A DNA stretch of 40,178 nt from Candidatus Halobeggiatoa sp. HSG11 (GTDB lineage: Bacteria; Pseudomonadota; Gammaproteobacteria; Beggiatoales; Beggiatoaceae). Positions 31,790-40,178 of this stretch are shown one piece after another. How positions within the stretch are numbered: position 1 is the first letter of the stretch; each line of letters opens with the position of its first letter. The stretch is from contig JAUCGL010000024.1 of the NCBI GenBank assembly GCA_030378105.1, forward strand, positions 1 through 40,178, given 5' to 3'. The notes under the pieces are model-generated. The model saw only the letters and a list, made by a program, of their open reading frames with translations, had not been told where the DNA came from and ran no database searches. Position numbers and translations under genes: made by a program.

Positions 31790-33082
31790 ATGACTAACTT
31801 GAATTCTCATCTTGCCACTATAATACGCTCCTGTCCTGCCGACAAAACTTTTTGGATAGCATATAGTGGTGGTATGGATTCTCATGTATTGTTACACGCA
31901 ATGACACAATTGAGAGAATCTATTAAATTTAAATTACATGCAATTCATATTAATCATAATCTTAATTCTCAAGCTAATGATTGGGCTAAACATTGTCAAA
32001 ATATCTGTGCAAAATTATCCGTAACATGTGAAATTATCCAAGTTAAAGTTCAACCTAAATCAAGGGAGAGCTTAGAAGCTTGTGCCAGAAAAGTTCGTTA
32101 TGAAGCTATCGCTAAGTTATTGCTTAAGGATGATATTGTATTAGTTGCTCAACATGCGGATGATCAAACTGAAACTGTATTGCTACAATTATTGCGTGGT
32201 TCTGGAGTTGCTGGTTTGGCCGCTATGCCAGAAAAAAGCCGTTTGGGAGCTGGTTGGTTAGTGCGTCCATTATTAAACTATAGTCGTAGTCAATTGTTTG
32301 AATATGCTCAACATTTACAATGGGTAGAAGATGATAGTAATAGCGATACTAGATTTGACCGCAATTTTTTACGCCATGAAATCATACCGTTATTAACTCA
32401 ACGTTGGCCAAATATTAATAAGACATTGGGTAGGGTTGCTAGTCATAGTGCGGAAGCAAATGAATTAATTCAGTTATTAGCAGAACAGGATTTGCAAACA
32501 TGTGTTGGACAGCATTCAGAACAATTATTTTTACCGACTGTGAATAAACTTGCTCCAATACGTCAACGCAATCTACTTAGGTTTTGGTTAAAACAGCTTA
32601 ATTTACCGATGCCTTCAGCAGCACATTTACAACATATCTTAAGTGATGTGTTGATGGCCAAATCAGATAAGCAACCTTTAGTTAGCTGGAAAGGTGGAGA
32701 AGTCAGGCGTTATAAGCAACATTTATTCGCAATGCAAAATTTACCGCCGTTGCCCACACACGATATAACTTGGTCGTTCCCAAACCCAATAGATTTACCA
32801 TTAGGCAAGATGACCGTAACAAGAGTCCAAAATGGTGGTTTGCATTTACCGATAAATACTCAGTTACAAATTTGTTTCCGTAAAGGTGGTGAAGTTTTTC
32901 AGTGGCATAAACATAAGCGATCTGTTAAAAAGTTATTACAAGATGCTCAAATTCCTCCTTGGCAACGTCCATTTATCCCTCTGATTTATCTTGACAATAC
33001 ATTAATAACTATTCCAAATATTGGGGTTGCTGATAAATGTAAAAGTCAAGAAAATGGTTGGCAAATTAATTATGGAGTATGA
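31790..33082 (+). CDS. tilS: tRNA(Ile)-lysidine synthase
   Basis: A 430-aa protein of full TilS length. The N-terminal ATP-pyrophosphatase domain has the P-loop SGGMDS (26-31), HINHNLN, and the AQHADDQTETVLLQLLRG motif; ARKVRYEA is also present. TilS substrate-binding and C-terminal domains follow (FRKGGE and HKRSVKKLLQDA near residue 365-385). It modifies the wobble C of the CAU anticodon of minor tRNA-Ile to lysidine, an essential step. It marks the return to chromosomal core genes after the CRISPR locus. It has its own AT-rich upstream region and no co-directional neighbour in the window. Confidence 0.96.
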   Translation: MTNLNSHLATIIRSCPADKTFWIAYSGGMDSHVLLHAMTQLRESIKFKLHAIHINHNLNSQANDWAKHCQNICAKLSVTCEIIQVKVQPKSRESLEACARKVRYEAIAKLLLKDDIVLVAQHADDQTETVLLQLLRGSGVAGLAAMPEKSRLGAGWLVRPLLNYSRSQLFEYAQHLQWVEDDSNSDTRFDRNFLRHEIIPLLTQRWPNINKTLGRVASHSAEANELIQLLAEQDLQTCVGQHSEQLFLPTVNKLAPIRQRNLLRFWLKQLNLPMPSAAHLQHILSDVLMAKSDKQPLVSWKGGEVRRYKQHLFAMQNLPPLPTHDITWSFPNPIDLPLGKMTVTRVQNGGLHLPINTQLQICFRKGGEVFQWHKHKRSVKKLLQDAQIPPWQRPFIPLIYLDNTLITIPNIGVADKCKSQENGWQINYGV

Positions 33083-33116
33083 GTGTTTTTACTACCATAT
33101 ATTTTTTAGAAATCAT

Positions 33117-33551
33117 TCGCTGCGAGACATGAAGAGGCGAAGCTGAAATCAAGTAGTCCGCAACTTGTGTGAAAGTTCTTAAATTTGAAGAAATAGTTTA
33201 ACCGAAGTAGCATTTCTTGAAATTTTGAACAAGCTGTTAAGTCATGGGGGAGTCGGCTCATAGTTACACACAAGCATTTAAGTACTTGAAATGAAATATA
33301 TTATGTAGGGTGGGTAGAAACGAAGTGGAAACCCACCGAACCTTCAAAATGGTGGATTTCATTCTACCTTTTTTGCTTGGGACTTATGTATAACAATGAG
33401 GGGGAATTGGTGGGACGGAGCTGCTTCAGTGCAGAGTCTCCCAATGAGACCTGACGTGTCGGGACAAGTAATAACAGGTTTCGCTGAAAAATTGATTAGT
33501 TCACGGGACATGAACGTTCCGTGGACATCATGAAATTTCTGCGAAACTCAT
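33117..33551 (+). repeat. Large repeat C, copy 3, split by an insertion
   Basis: It matches 7296-7576 from CTGCGAGACATG to CTGCGAAACTCAT. After GGGGGAGTCGG an insertion of about 150 bases (33257-33408) interrupts it, and the match then resumes at TGGGACGGAGCTGCTTCAG. Confidence 0.8.
33257..33408. mobile_element. MITE inserted in repeat C, containing a truncated MITE B
   Basis: The outer ends CTCATAGTTA and TAACAATGAG are near-perfect inverted repeats. Inside is TGTAGGGTGGGTAGAAACG...AATGGTGGATTTCATT, matching 24219-24297 but without its right end. The sequence after it, ACTTATGTATAACAATGAG, also resembles the right flank of the 24219 copy. Confidence 0.7.
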
Positions 33552-33610
33552 TACAAGTTAACCGCTCATAATTAAGAATTGCTAGTTAAGTTATGACAAT
33601 AATTCAACAT

Positions 33611-36600
33611 CTATCCAGCCAAAGCCTTATCAATCAAATCAAGCAACTCTGTTTCCTGATATGGTTTAGTTAAATAAGCACTCACTCCAGCACTTTTAGC
33701 TTGTTCTTTATGCTTTTCTGTTGTTCGAGAAGTAATCATAAAAATAGGTAAACTCTGGGTAGCTTGATTAGCTCGCACATGGGCTGTCAATTCCAAACCA
33801 TTCATGCGTGGCATTTCCATATCAACCAACATAACATCTGGCTTACTTTGATTCATTACTTCAATTGCTTCAACACCATCCTTAGCTAATAAAACTTCAA
33901 ATCCAGCATCTTCAACTAGCAACGATAAGGATTTCCGTACACTCAAAGAATCATCAACAATCATAATGTTAGGGATGCCAGAACTAGCTTCTTCATCCAT
34001 ATCCCCAGATTGTTCTACTGGTCGCATAGTAAATTTAGCTGGAGAACGTAATAGTTCGGGTATGTCCAGTAATGGCACTAAACTACCATCACCTAGGATA
34101 CTAGCACCTGATACACCACGTACTTCCTTAACATAATTTCCCATGTTTTTCATAACTAAATCATGAGTATCCATTAATTCATCTACTATCACAGCACTTA
34201 TACCAGTTTCTTCATGGACCAAAACAATAGGCCGTTCTTTTAACTCGTCAATTGCTTCTTTATCACCTTTAATATTTAACAAATTAGCTAAATATTTCAA
34301 CGCATATACATTTTTATCAATTTTTAAGCTAGTTTCTTCACCAACTTGATAAAATTCTGAAATTCCAGCAGCCAAAGCTCGTTCCAATGTATTACTTGGA
34401 ATTCCAAATCGAAAATCTCCTATCCGTACCAGCAAAACATGGACTGTCACCAAAGTCATCGGCAATTTAATCAACATGGTAGTCCCTTTGCCAGTTTCCG
34501 ACATCAAGTCTAACGTACCTTTCATATCACGAATACTGGTATGTACCACATCCATACCAACTCCACGCCCGGACATTTGCGTTACACCAGATTTAGTTGA
34601 GAAACCAGACATAAGAATTAATCGAGCCAGCTCTTTTTCAGATAGTTCTTGCTCCTCAGTTATTAAACCACGTTTAATAGCAGAATAACGAATATTGGTA
34701 TAATTTAAACCCTGACCATCATCTTGACATTTAACAACAATATTATTACCTTCCCTATAAAAACTTAGTTGGATATTACCTATTTCTGGTTTACCCAACA
34801 TAACCCGTTCATCAGTAGATTCTAAACCATGATCAATAGAGTTCCGTAAAATATGTTGTAATGGATCACCTAAGTTATTCACTACATCACTATCCATTAA
34901 AATATCAGTACCAGACACATTCAAATCAGCTTTTTTACCAGTAGAGCGACAAGTTTGACGTACATTACGTTGTAACTTAGATAATAAAGTACTAGCTGGA
35001 ACCATACGGGTAGTCATAATATTGGTTTGGAATTCTTTATTAAGACGTTCCTGCCGAATCAACATTGTGTCCAAATCAACCAAATCTTCTTGAATTGTCA
35101 TGGTTAATTCTCTGTTATCAGCAATTGACTCAATAAAACTATGAGCAACACTATGTAATTCGTTATATTCTTCAAATTCTAATGGATCAAAATTTTCGTC
35201 ATCTTTATTGACTTGCTCAACGTTGCTTCCCATCCCAGTTATACCACGTATATCAACTAAATTTTCTAATTCAAAAGTTTTTTCATGTAAAACCAAATCC
35301 TGTTCTGTTAATAAGCGAGTGCTTTGTACAACATGTCGCATTCGTTCTTGAATCTGTCCTAATGAAATTGACAACTCTCCTACCAACCGCATTAATTCAT
35401 CAACTGTTTTAGTTGGAACTCGCAAAAACTGTTCTACTTCACCAGTAGCTGCTGGTTTGGCGGCTTTCTTAGCTGGAGCTTTACTTTCAGTTTTAGCTGG
35501 AGCTGGAGTATCTGCGGCCGGAGTAACGGCTGGTTTAGTTGGAGCTGGTGGAGCATCAAGCTTGCCTTTGTCAATTCGATTCGCCCAATCTAAAACTGAC
35601 TGTAACACCTGTAAAGATTGTTCTGGTGCATCGTCTTGACCAAGTAGAAAATCAACCATCATTTCAAGACAATCGGCAGCTTCCACCATAGTATCGGTCA
35701 ATTCAGGTGGTGGTGTTACTTTGTGTTTAGCTAAATATTCTAAGGTATCTTCCAAATGGTGTCCCATACTGGCAATACCTTTGATGCCAATAATATTAGA
35801 CGAACCTTTAAGAGTGTGAGCAATTCGTTGAGCTCGTTCAATTTCAGATACATCAGCTCCTTGAATAATATTTTGAATTGCTTCAGAAAAATCTTGTGCA
35901 TGTTGTGGAGTTTCTTGTAAATAAGCTTCCAACAATTCGGGATTTATATCTTCAGGGATATTTAATGCAACATCTTCTGGAGTTGCTTGAGTTTGTCGAT
36001 TATTGGCTTCATCTTCTTCCTCTTCTTCGGCACTGGAACCAGCCATTAATTGAGTTGCTAAAACTTTAGCTGTTTCATCGTTTAAAGGCTGTTGCCAAGT
36101 AGATAATCTGAAGTAATCAACTAACGGTAATACACCAGTGGTTGGACTGGTAAAATATCCTAATAATACAGTTGGCCAACCTTCTAATACTGTTCTAGCA
36201 GTAGCACGTTTAGACATTTCTATAGTGCTGGTAGCCATAACATTATCAACAATAAAAGAGCAAACTGCTTGTAATCCTTCTAATCCAACCATTTCGGCTG
36301 CAACATTCAAACGCTGCACCTGCTCAGTATAATTCTCCACCGCTTCAGTATTATCTGAAGTCATGATCCGTTCAAGTTCCTTGGCTAAGTCTTCTTTAGC
36401 AAATTCAAGCTCTCCGGTTAAAATTTCAATAACTTCTTCGCTACCTAAAGAAATATCTTCATTGACTGTTATATCAAGTGGAGTTAAAACTTCAGTTACA
36501 GGAGCTTCTTGAATTTCTTGTGGAATGTCTTCAGTGGATAACGTTGCAGTTGGCTCTTCATTGGCAGCAGGAGTAGTTAGTGCAATTAATAACTTATCAC

Positions 36601-39600
36601 CAGCTTCTTGTTCAAGTGGATTAGGCCACGTAGATTCTTGTAAAAAACTAACTAATTCGGTAGCACCAGTTTCCGGAGTTGTCAAATATGTTAATACTTT
36701 ACCCGGCCAAGCAATGAACTGAGGTTGACTAGCAAGTTTATCATCCTGTTGACTGGCAAACATTAAATTATCATTAATAAAAGTACAAACCTCCTGCAAG
36801 CCACCAAGATTAGCCATTTCAGCTACATCCCAAATTTCTTGTACTTTATTTGTATATTCTTCAATAGCTTCTAACAAAGCCGGATTATCATTTTCCATGG
36901 ACATACATACCTCAAGAGCGGCTGATAACCCCTCTGTTGAATCAGTTATTTGACTACGCACCAACTCCAATATATCAGGTGCAGCCAATTTAATAATTTG
37001 TAAAGTTGGTATTAAATGCTGCTTAAGTTCTGCAACATTTTCTGGTGGTGTAGGCCATTGTTGTAAATGACTTAATAAAACATCCACTCCTTGATAAGGA
37101 GTCTGTAAATAAGTTATTACTAGCTCTGGCCAAGCTAATATTAATTCTTTGGCATTGTTTCTTGTTTCCGCCGACTGTCCGCCAAGCTCCATTATATTGT
37201 TATTAATGAATGTACAAATGTCTTGTAAGCCAGTCAAGGAAGCCATCTCAGCAACATCCCAAATTGATTGAACATATTCAGTATAAGTTGAAACGGCTAA
37301 TAGTAAATCCTCACCTTCAGCATCAATTATTTGATTAGCTGTAGTTGCAAGTTCTTCGTTAATGTCAATTATTTGCCCAACTATCAATTCAATAGTACCA
37401 GCTTCTGCTAAAGAAATTTCTTCTTTAACTTCTGTAGTTTCGGTTTCAACAGGCAATGATTCTTCTTTAGTTTCAGAACTTGGCAGTAATTTAGTTAACC
37501 ATTCAATTTCTGACTGTGACGGCCATAAAGCATCTTGTAAATGATTGATTAATGGTTGAGTTTGATTGGCTGGGTCTTGTAAATAAGCAATGGTTAGTAA
37601 TGGCCAAGCTGTTAATATTTCTTGAGTTTTATTTCTTTCTTCCAGCGATAAACCACCAAGAGCCATCACATTATCATTAACAAAAGTACAAACTTCTTGC
37701 AGACCAATTAAATTAGCCATATCCGCAGCATCCCAGATAGATTGGACTAATTCGGTATAATCTGACACTGCCATCAATAAATCATCAGCTTCAGAACTAA
37801 TTAATTTAGCTAAAGTTTCTGCTAATTCTTCTTCAATATCAACTAACTGTCCAACTAACAATTCAATTATATCTTCACTAGCTAAAGTGATTTTTTGAAT
37901 TGGCTCGGAAGTTATTTCCGGTTCAGAAACTATTGACTCAGGCAATGGTTCTTTTTCAGCTTCAGAACTTGGCAGTAATTTAGTTAACCATTCAATTTCT
38001 GACTGTGATGGCCATAGCTCATTTTGTAAATGATTGATTAATGGTTGAGTTTGATTGGCTGGGTCTTGTAAATAAGCAATGGTTAGTAACGACCAAGCTG
38101 TTAATATTTCTTGAGTTTTATTTCTTTCTTCCAGCGATAAACCACCAAGAGCCATCACATTATCATTAACAAAAGTACAAACTTCTTGCAGACCAATTAA
38201 ATTAGCCATATCCGCAGCATCCCAGATAGATTGAACTAATTCAGTATAATCTGATACTGCCATTAATAAATCATCAGCTTCAGAGTTGATTAATTTAGCT
38301 AAAGTTTCTACTAATTCTTCTTCAATATCAACTAACTGTCCAACTAACAATTCAATTATATCTTCACTAGCTAAAGTGATTTTTTGAACTTGTTCATCAG
38401 GAGTTTTTGCAACTAATGGTAAATCTTCTATTTCGGGAACAGGAATTTCTTCTTTTTTATTCTCATCCAGTATTGTTGCCTCCGATAAATCATCTTGCAA
38501 GTCAGGAATTGTCTCTGGTAAATCTAATGAATCATCTATTGATATTTGTGGTTCTTGTTCTTCCAAACTCTCATCATCAGAAATGATTTCATCAGGTATT
38601 GTTGCCTCCGATAAATTATCCTGCAAGTCAGGAATTGTCTCTGGTAAATCTAATGAATCATCTATTGATATTTTTGGTTCTTGTTCTTCCAAACTCTCAT
38701 CATCAGAAATAATTTCATCCGGTATTGTTGCCTCCGATAAATCATCTTGCAAGTCAGGAATTGTCTCTGGTAAATCTAATGAATCATCTATTGATATTTG
38801 TGGTTCTTGTTCTTCCAAACTCTCATCATCAGAAATAATTTCATCCTGTATTGTTGCCTCCGATAAATCATCTTGCAAGTCAGGAATTGTCTCTGGTAAA
38901 TCTAATGAATTATCTATTGATATTTGTGGTTCTTGTTCTTCCAAACTTTCATCATCAGAAATAATTTCATCCTGTATTGTTGCTTCCAATAAATCATCTT
39001 GCAAGTCAGGAATTGTCTCTGGTAAATCTAATGAATCATCAGTGATTATTTCAGGTATTTCTTCCAATTGAGAATCTTCTGAATTAATTAAATCATCTTC
39101 GAAATCTGGAATTGCAGTCATGTTTTTTAATGGTTCTGCCGAATCAGGCAATTCATTCAAAGTTTCTTCTGAGTCCACTAAATCATCTTGCAAATCCAAG
39201 TTATCTAAAGTTATCGTCGATTCTGTAGATAATTCTGTTTCTAAATTATCCATTTCAGAAATTTGGACTGTGTCTTCATTTAAATTTTCTGAATTTTCTA
39301 TATTGTTTTCAAATTCTTCCATAGTTGGAATTTCTATATTAGCTATATCATTGATATTTGTATCTTCAATTGTAATATTCTCTACAGAAAGCTCTTCGTT
39401 TTCTACAACTTCATCTGTGTCAAAATTTTTTTCCATCCCAGATACCAACTGTTCCATATCGTCACTGTCCATTATATCATCATCAATCTCAATTGCACTA
39501 ATACTACTCATAACTGGTAAAATAGGTAATTCCGCATTGGAATTAAAAGCTTGTTTTGGAGCATCAGATGTTAACGCTTCAATATCCGAAGCTATATCAA

Positions 39601-40178
39601 GACTTCCAGCAATAAGCGGCAAATCATCTTTAATTAAAGCTGTTATATCGAATATTTCAGATTCATTTAATAATTGAGTATATGAATTTTTAGGGGCTTC
39701 TGTTTCTGAAGTTACCATTTTATCAGCATTAATCGCTTGCTCAATTTGCTTAGATGATAGTTCAGATGCTATTTCCTGAATAGAAGTTTTATTTTCTTGA
39801 GTTTTTTTAATTTCTTGAAAGTTCTTATTTTCTTGAGAATCCTTACTTGCCGGTTTAATTGATGGTTTAACATTTTTAGTTTCAATAATTCCAACAGCAT
39901 AATCTTTAACAAGCTGAACTGATATATAATTAGCATGTTTTTTTGATGCAATAATTGGCCAATTATTTTTACAGATATATGCAACTATGTCTTTAGTTCC
40001 TGATTCTGGTGACAATAAATATTCTAATATTAAATGTGGCCACAAATTTAATTGATCATGCAATAATTTTTTTTCTGCTTTTGATTTAAAACTGCACTCA
40101 AATATATTGTCATTAATAAAAGTACAAATTTCACAAAATCCATTTAAACCTAATTCTTTGGAAAATTCCCATAGCTCT
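33611..40178 (-). CDS. Giant ChpA/PilL-like chemotaxis hybrid kinase, 5' end outside the window
   Basis: The frame is open to the right edge (2188 codons visible), so the start is not in the window. From the visible N-terminus there are a partial helical module, a long acidic linker with five 42-residue repeats, and five more helical modules of about 130 residues (GLQEVCTFVNDNVMA pattern). A true Hpt domain follows with AHTLKGSS (phospho-His codon at 35816-35818), then an Ala/Pro linker. Next come a CheA dimerisation domain, an HATPase (HILRNSIDHGLE, DDGQGLN, GRGVGMDVV), a CheW-like domain, and a receiver whose Asp codon is at 33821-33823 (LVDMEMPRMNG). Such kinases control type IV pilus motility. 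The six modules look like Hpt domains without the His. Confidence 0.92.
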   Translation of the reverse strand, partial: ELWEFSKELGLNGFCEICTFINDNIFECSFKSKAEKKLLHDQLNLWPHLILEYLLSPESGTKDIVAYICKNNWPIIASKKHANYISVQLVKDYAVGIIETKNVKPSIKPASKDSQENKNFQEIKKTQENKTSIQEIASELSSKQIEQAINADKMVTSETEAPKNSYTQLLNESEIFDITALIKDDLPLIAGSLDIASDIEALTSDAPKQAFNSNAELPILPVMSSISAIEIDDDIMDSDDMEQLVSGMEKNFDTDEVVENEELSVENITIEDTNINDIANIEIPTMEEFENNIENSENLNEDTVQISEMDNLETELSTESTITLDNLDLQDDLVDSEETLNELPDSAEPLKNMTAIPDFEDDLINSEDSQLEEIPEIITDDSLDLPETIPDLQDDLLEATIQDEIISDDESLEEQEPQISIDNSLDLPETIPDLQDDLSEATIQDEIISDDESLEEQEPQISIDDSLDLPETIPDLQDDLSEATIPDEIISDDESLEEQEPKISIDDSLDLPETIPDLQDNLSEATIPDEIISDDESLEEQEPQISIDDSLDLPETIPDLQDDLSEATILDENKKEEIPVPEIEDLPLVAKTPDEQVQKITLASEDIIELLVGQLVDIEEELVETLAKLINSEADDLLMAVSDYTELVQSIWDAADMANLIGLQEVCTFVNDNVMALGGLSLEERNKTQEILTAWSLLTIAYLQDPANQTQPLINHLQNELWPSQSEIEWLTKLLPSSEAEKEPLPESIVSEPEITSEPIQKITLASEDIIELLVGQLVDIEEELAETLAKLISSEADDLLMAVSDYTELVQSIWDAADMANLIGLQEVCTFVNDNVMALGGLSLEERNKTQEILTAWPLLTIAYLQDPANQTQPLINHLQDALWPSQSEIEWLTKLLPSSETKEESLPVETETTEVKEEISLAEAGTIELIVGQIIDINEELATTANQIIDAEGEDLLLAVSTYTEYVQSIWDVAEMASLTGLQDICTFINNNIMELGGQSAETRNNAKELILAWPELVITYLQTPYQGVDVLLSHLQQWPTPPENVAELKQHLIPTLQIIKLAAPDILELVRSQITDSTEGLSAALEVCMSMENDNPALLEAIEEYTNKVQEIWDVAEMANLGGLQEVCTFINDNLMFASQQDDKLASQPQFIAWPGKVLTYLTTPETGATELVSFLQESTWPNPLEQEAGDKLLIALTTPAANEEPTATLSTEDIPQEIQEAPVTEVLTPLDITVNEDISLGSEEVIEILTGELEFAKEDLAKELERIMTSDNTEAVENYTEQVQRLNVAAEMVGLEGLQAVCSFIVDNVMATSTIEMSKRATARTVLEGWPTVLLGYFTSPTTGVLPLVDYFRLSTWQQPLNDETAKVLATQLMAGSSAEEEEEDEANNRQTQATPEDVALNIPEDINPELLEAYLQETPQHAQDFSEAIQNIIQGADVSEIERAQRIAHTLKGSSNIIGIKGIASMGHHLEDTLEYLAKHKVTPPPELTDTMVEAADCLEMMVDFLLGQDDAPEQSLQVLQSVLDWANRIDKGKLDAPPAPTKPAVTPAADTPAPAKTESKAPAKKAAKPAATGEVEQFLRVPTKTVDELMRLVGELSISLGQIQERMRHVVQSTRLLTEQDLVLHEKTFELENLVDIRGITGMGSNVEQVNKDDENFDPLEFEEYNELHSVAHSFIESIADNRELTMTIQEDLVDLDTMLIRQERLNKEFQTNIMTTRMVPASTLLSKLQRNVRQTCRSTGKKADLNVSGTDILMDSDVVNNLGDPLQHILRNSIDHGLESTDERVMLGKPEIGNIQLSFYREGNNIVVKCQDDGQGLNYTNIRYSAIKRGLITEEQELSEKELARLILMSGFSTKSGVTQMSGRGVGMDVVHTSIRDMKGTLDLMSETGKGTTMLIKLPMTLVTVHVLLVRIGDFRFGIPSNTLERALAAGISEFYQVGEETSLKIDKNVYALKYLANLLNIKGDKEAIDELKERPIVLVHEETGISAVIVDELMDTHDLVMKNMGNYVKEVRGVSGASILGDGSLVPLLDIPELLRSPAKFTMRPVEQSGDMDEEASSGIPNIMIVDDSLSVRKSLSLLVEDAGFEVLLAKDGVEAIEVMNQSKPDVMLVDMEMPRMNGLELTAHVRANQATQSLPIFMITSRTTEKHKEQAKSAGVSAYLTKPYQETELLDLIDKALAG
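38471..39100 (-). repeat. 126-bp tandem repeats in the acidic linker
   Basis: Five units with a period of 126 bases (marked by TATTGTTGC at 38471, 38597, 38723, 38849 and 38975) encode a 42-residue acidic repeat with LDLPETIPDLQDDL. Copies differ by a few bases only. Confidence 0.92.

Noticed and set aside
38583-39677. Long Ser-rich plus-strand ORFs opposite the ChpA-like gene
   Set aside because: They are antisense shadows of the acidic 126-bp repeats.

Overview
The window looks like a piece of a gammaproteobacterial chromosome, AT-rich and crowded with short palindromic, MITE-like repeats in almost every intergenic gap. The housekeeping genes (tolQRA, surA, ribF, tilS, tRNA-Asn with encoded CCA) are gammaproteobacterial in kind. 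Together with the CHASE2, TPR-CHAT and giant ChpA/PilL-like genes, the repeat load suggests a Beggiatoa/Thioploca/Thiothrix-like sulfur bacterium. That placement is inference from gene content; no phylogeny was run.

Layout. 1-163: edge of an IS1-family transposase. 536-7167: a signalling cluster (CHASE2 membrane protein, FecR-like secreted protein, TPR-CHAT protease) with a UPF0175/PIN toxin-antitoxin pair inserted in it. 7796-10175: dynamin-like GTPase overlapping ribF. 10503-14974: surA and a tight tolQ-tolR-(extra TolA-like protein)-tolA operon led by a BASS-type transporter, with no tolB or pal. 15077-15152: tRNA-Asn with its terminator. 15414-19443: tandem glycosyltransferase, an unknown protein and an ABC ATPase without its permease. 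19894-31128: a complete type I-F CRISPR-Cas locus. 31790-33082: tilS. 33611 to the right edge: a giant CheA/ChpA-type hybrid kinase whose frame runs out of the window.

The CRISPR locus has an unusual order. The effector operon csy1-csy2-csy3-csy4 is followed by a 46-repeat array and then by cas1-cas2-3, all on the minus strand. The leader-distal end of the array carries a second repeat type with compensatory stem changes, recurring diverged spacers, and spacer lengths of 14, 26 and 32 nt, all equal to 2 modulo 6.

The most interesting element lies divergently upstream of csy1 at 31501-31583. Two degenerate repeats on the plus strand flank a 26-nt spacer. The first 18 nt of that spacer match the csy1 upstream region at 17 positions, next to a CC (the canonical I-F PAM), and complementarity then stops. 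This has the design of a crRNA-like autorepressor (creR-type guide): Cascade would be led to the promoter of its own operon with an R-loop too short for cleavage. The guide has the same 26-nt length as the short spacers in the old end of the array, and its 3' repeat has the same six-base loop as two of the old repeats.

Gene-free stretches over 300 bases hold mostly repeats: 164-535 (one repeat copy, otherwise nothing recognised), 7168-7795 (large repeat plus an inverted-repeat cassette), 10176-10502 (one MITE), 19444-19893 (nested MITEs), 31129-31789 (csy1 promoter, MITE, guide locus, another repeat) and 33083-33610 (large repeat with a nested insertion).
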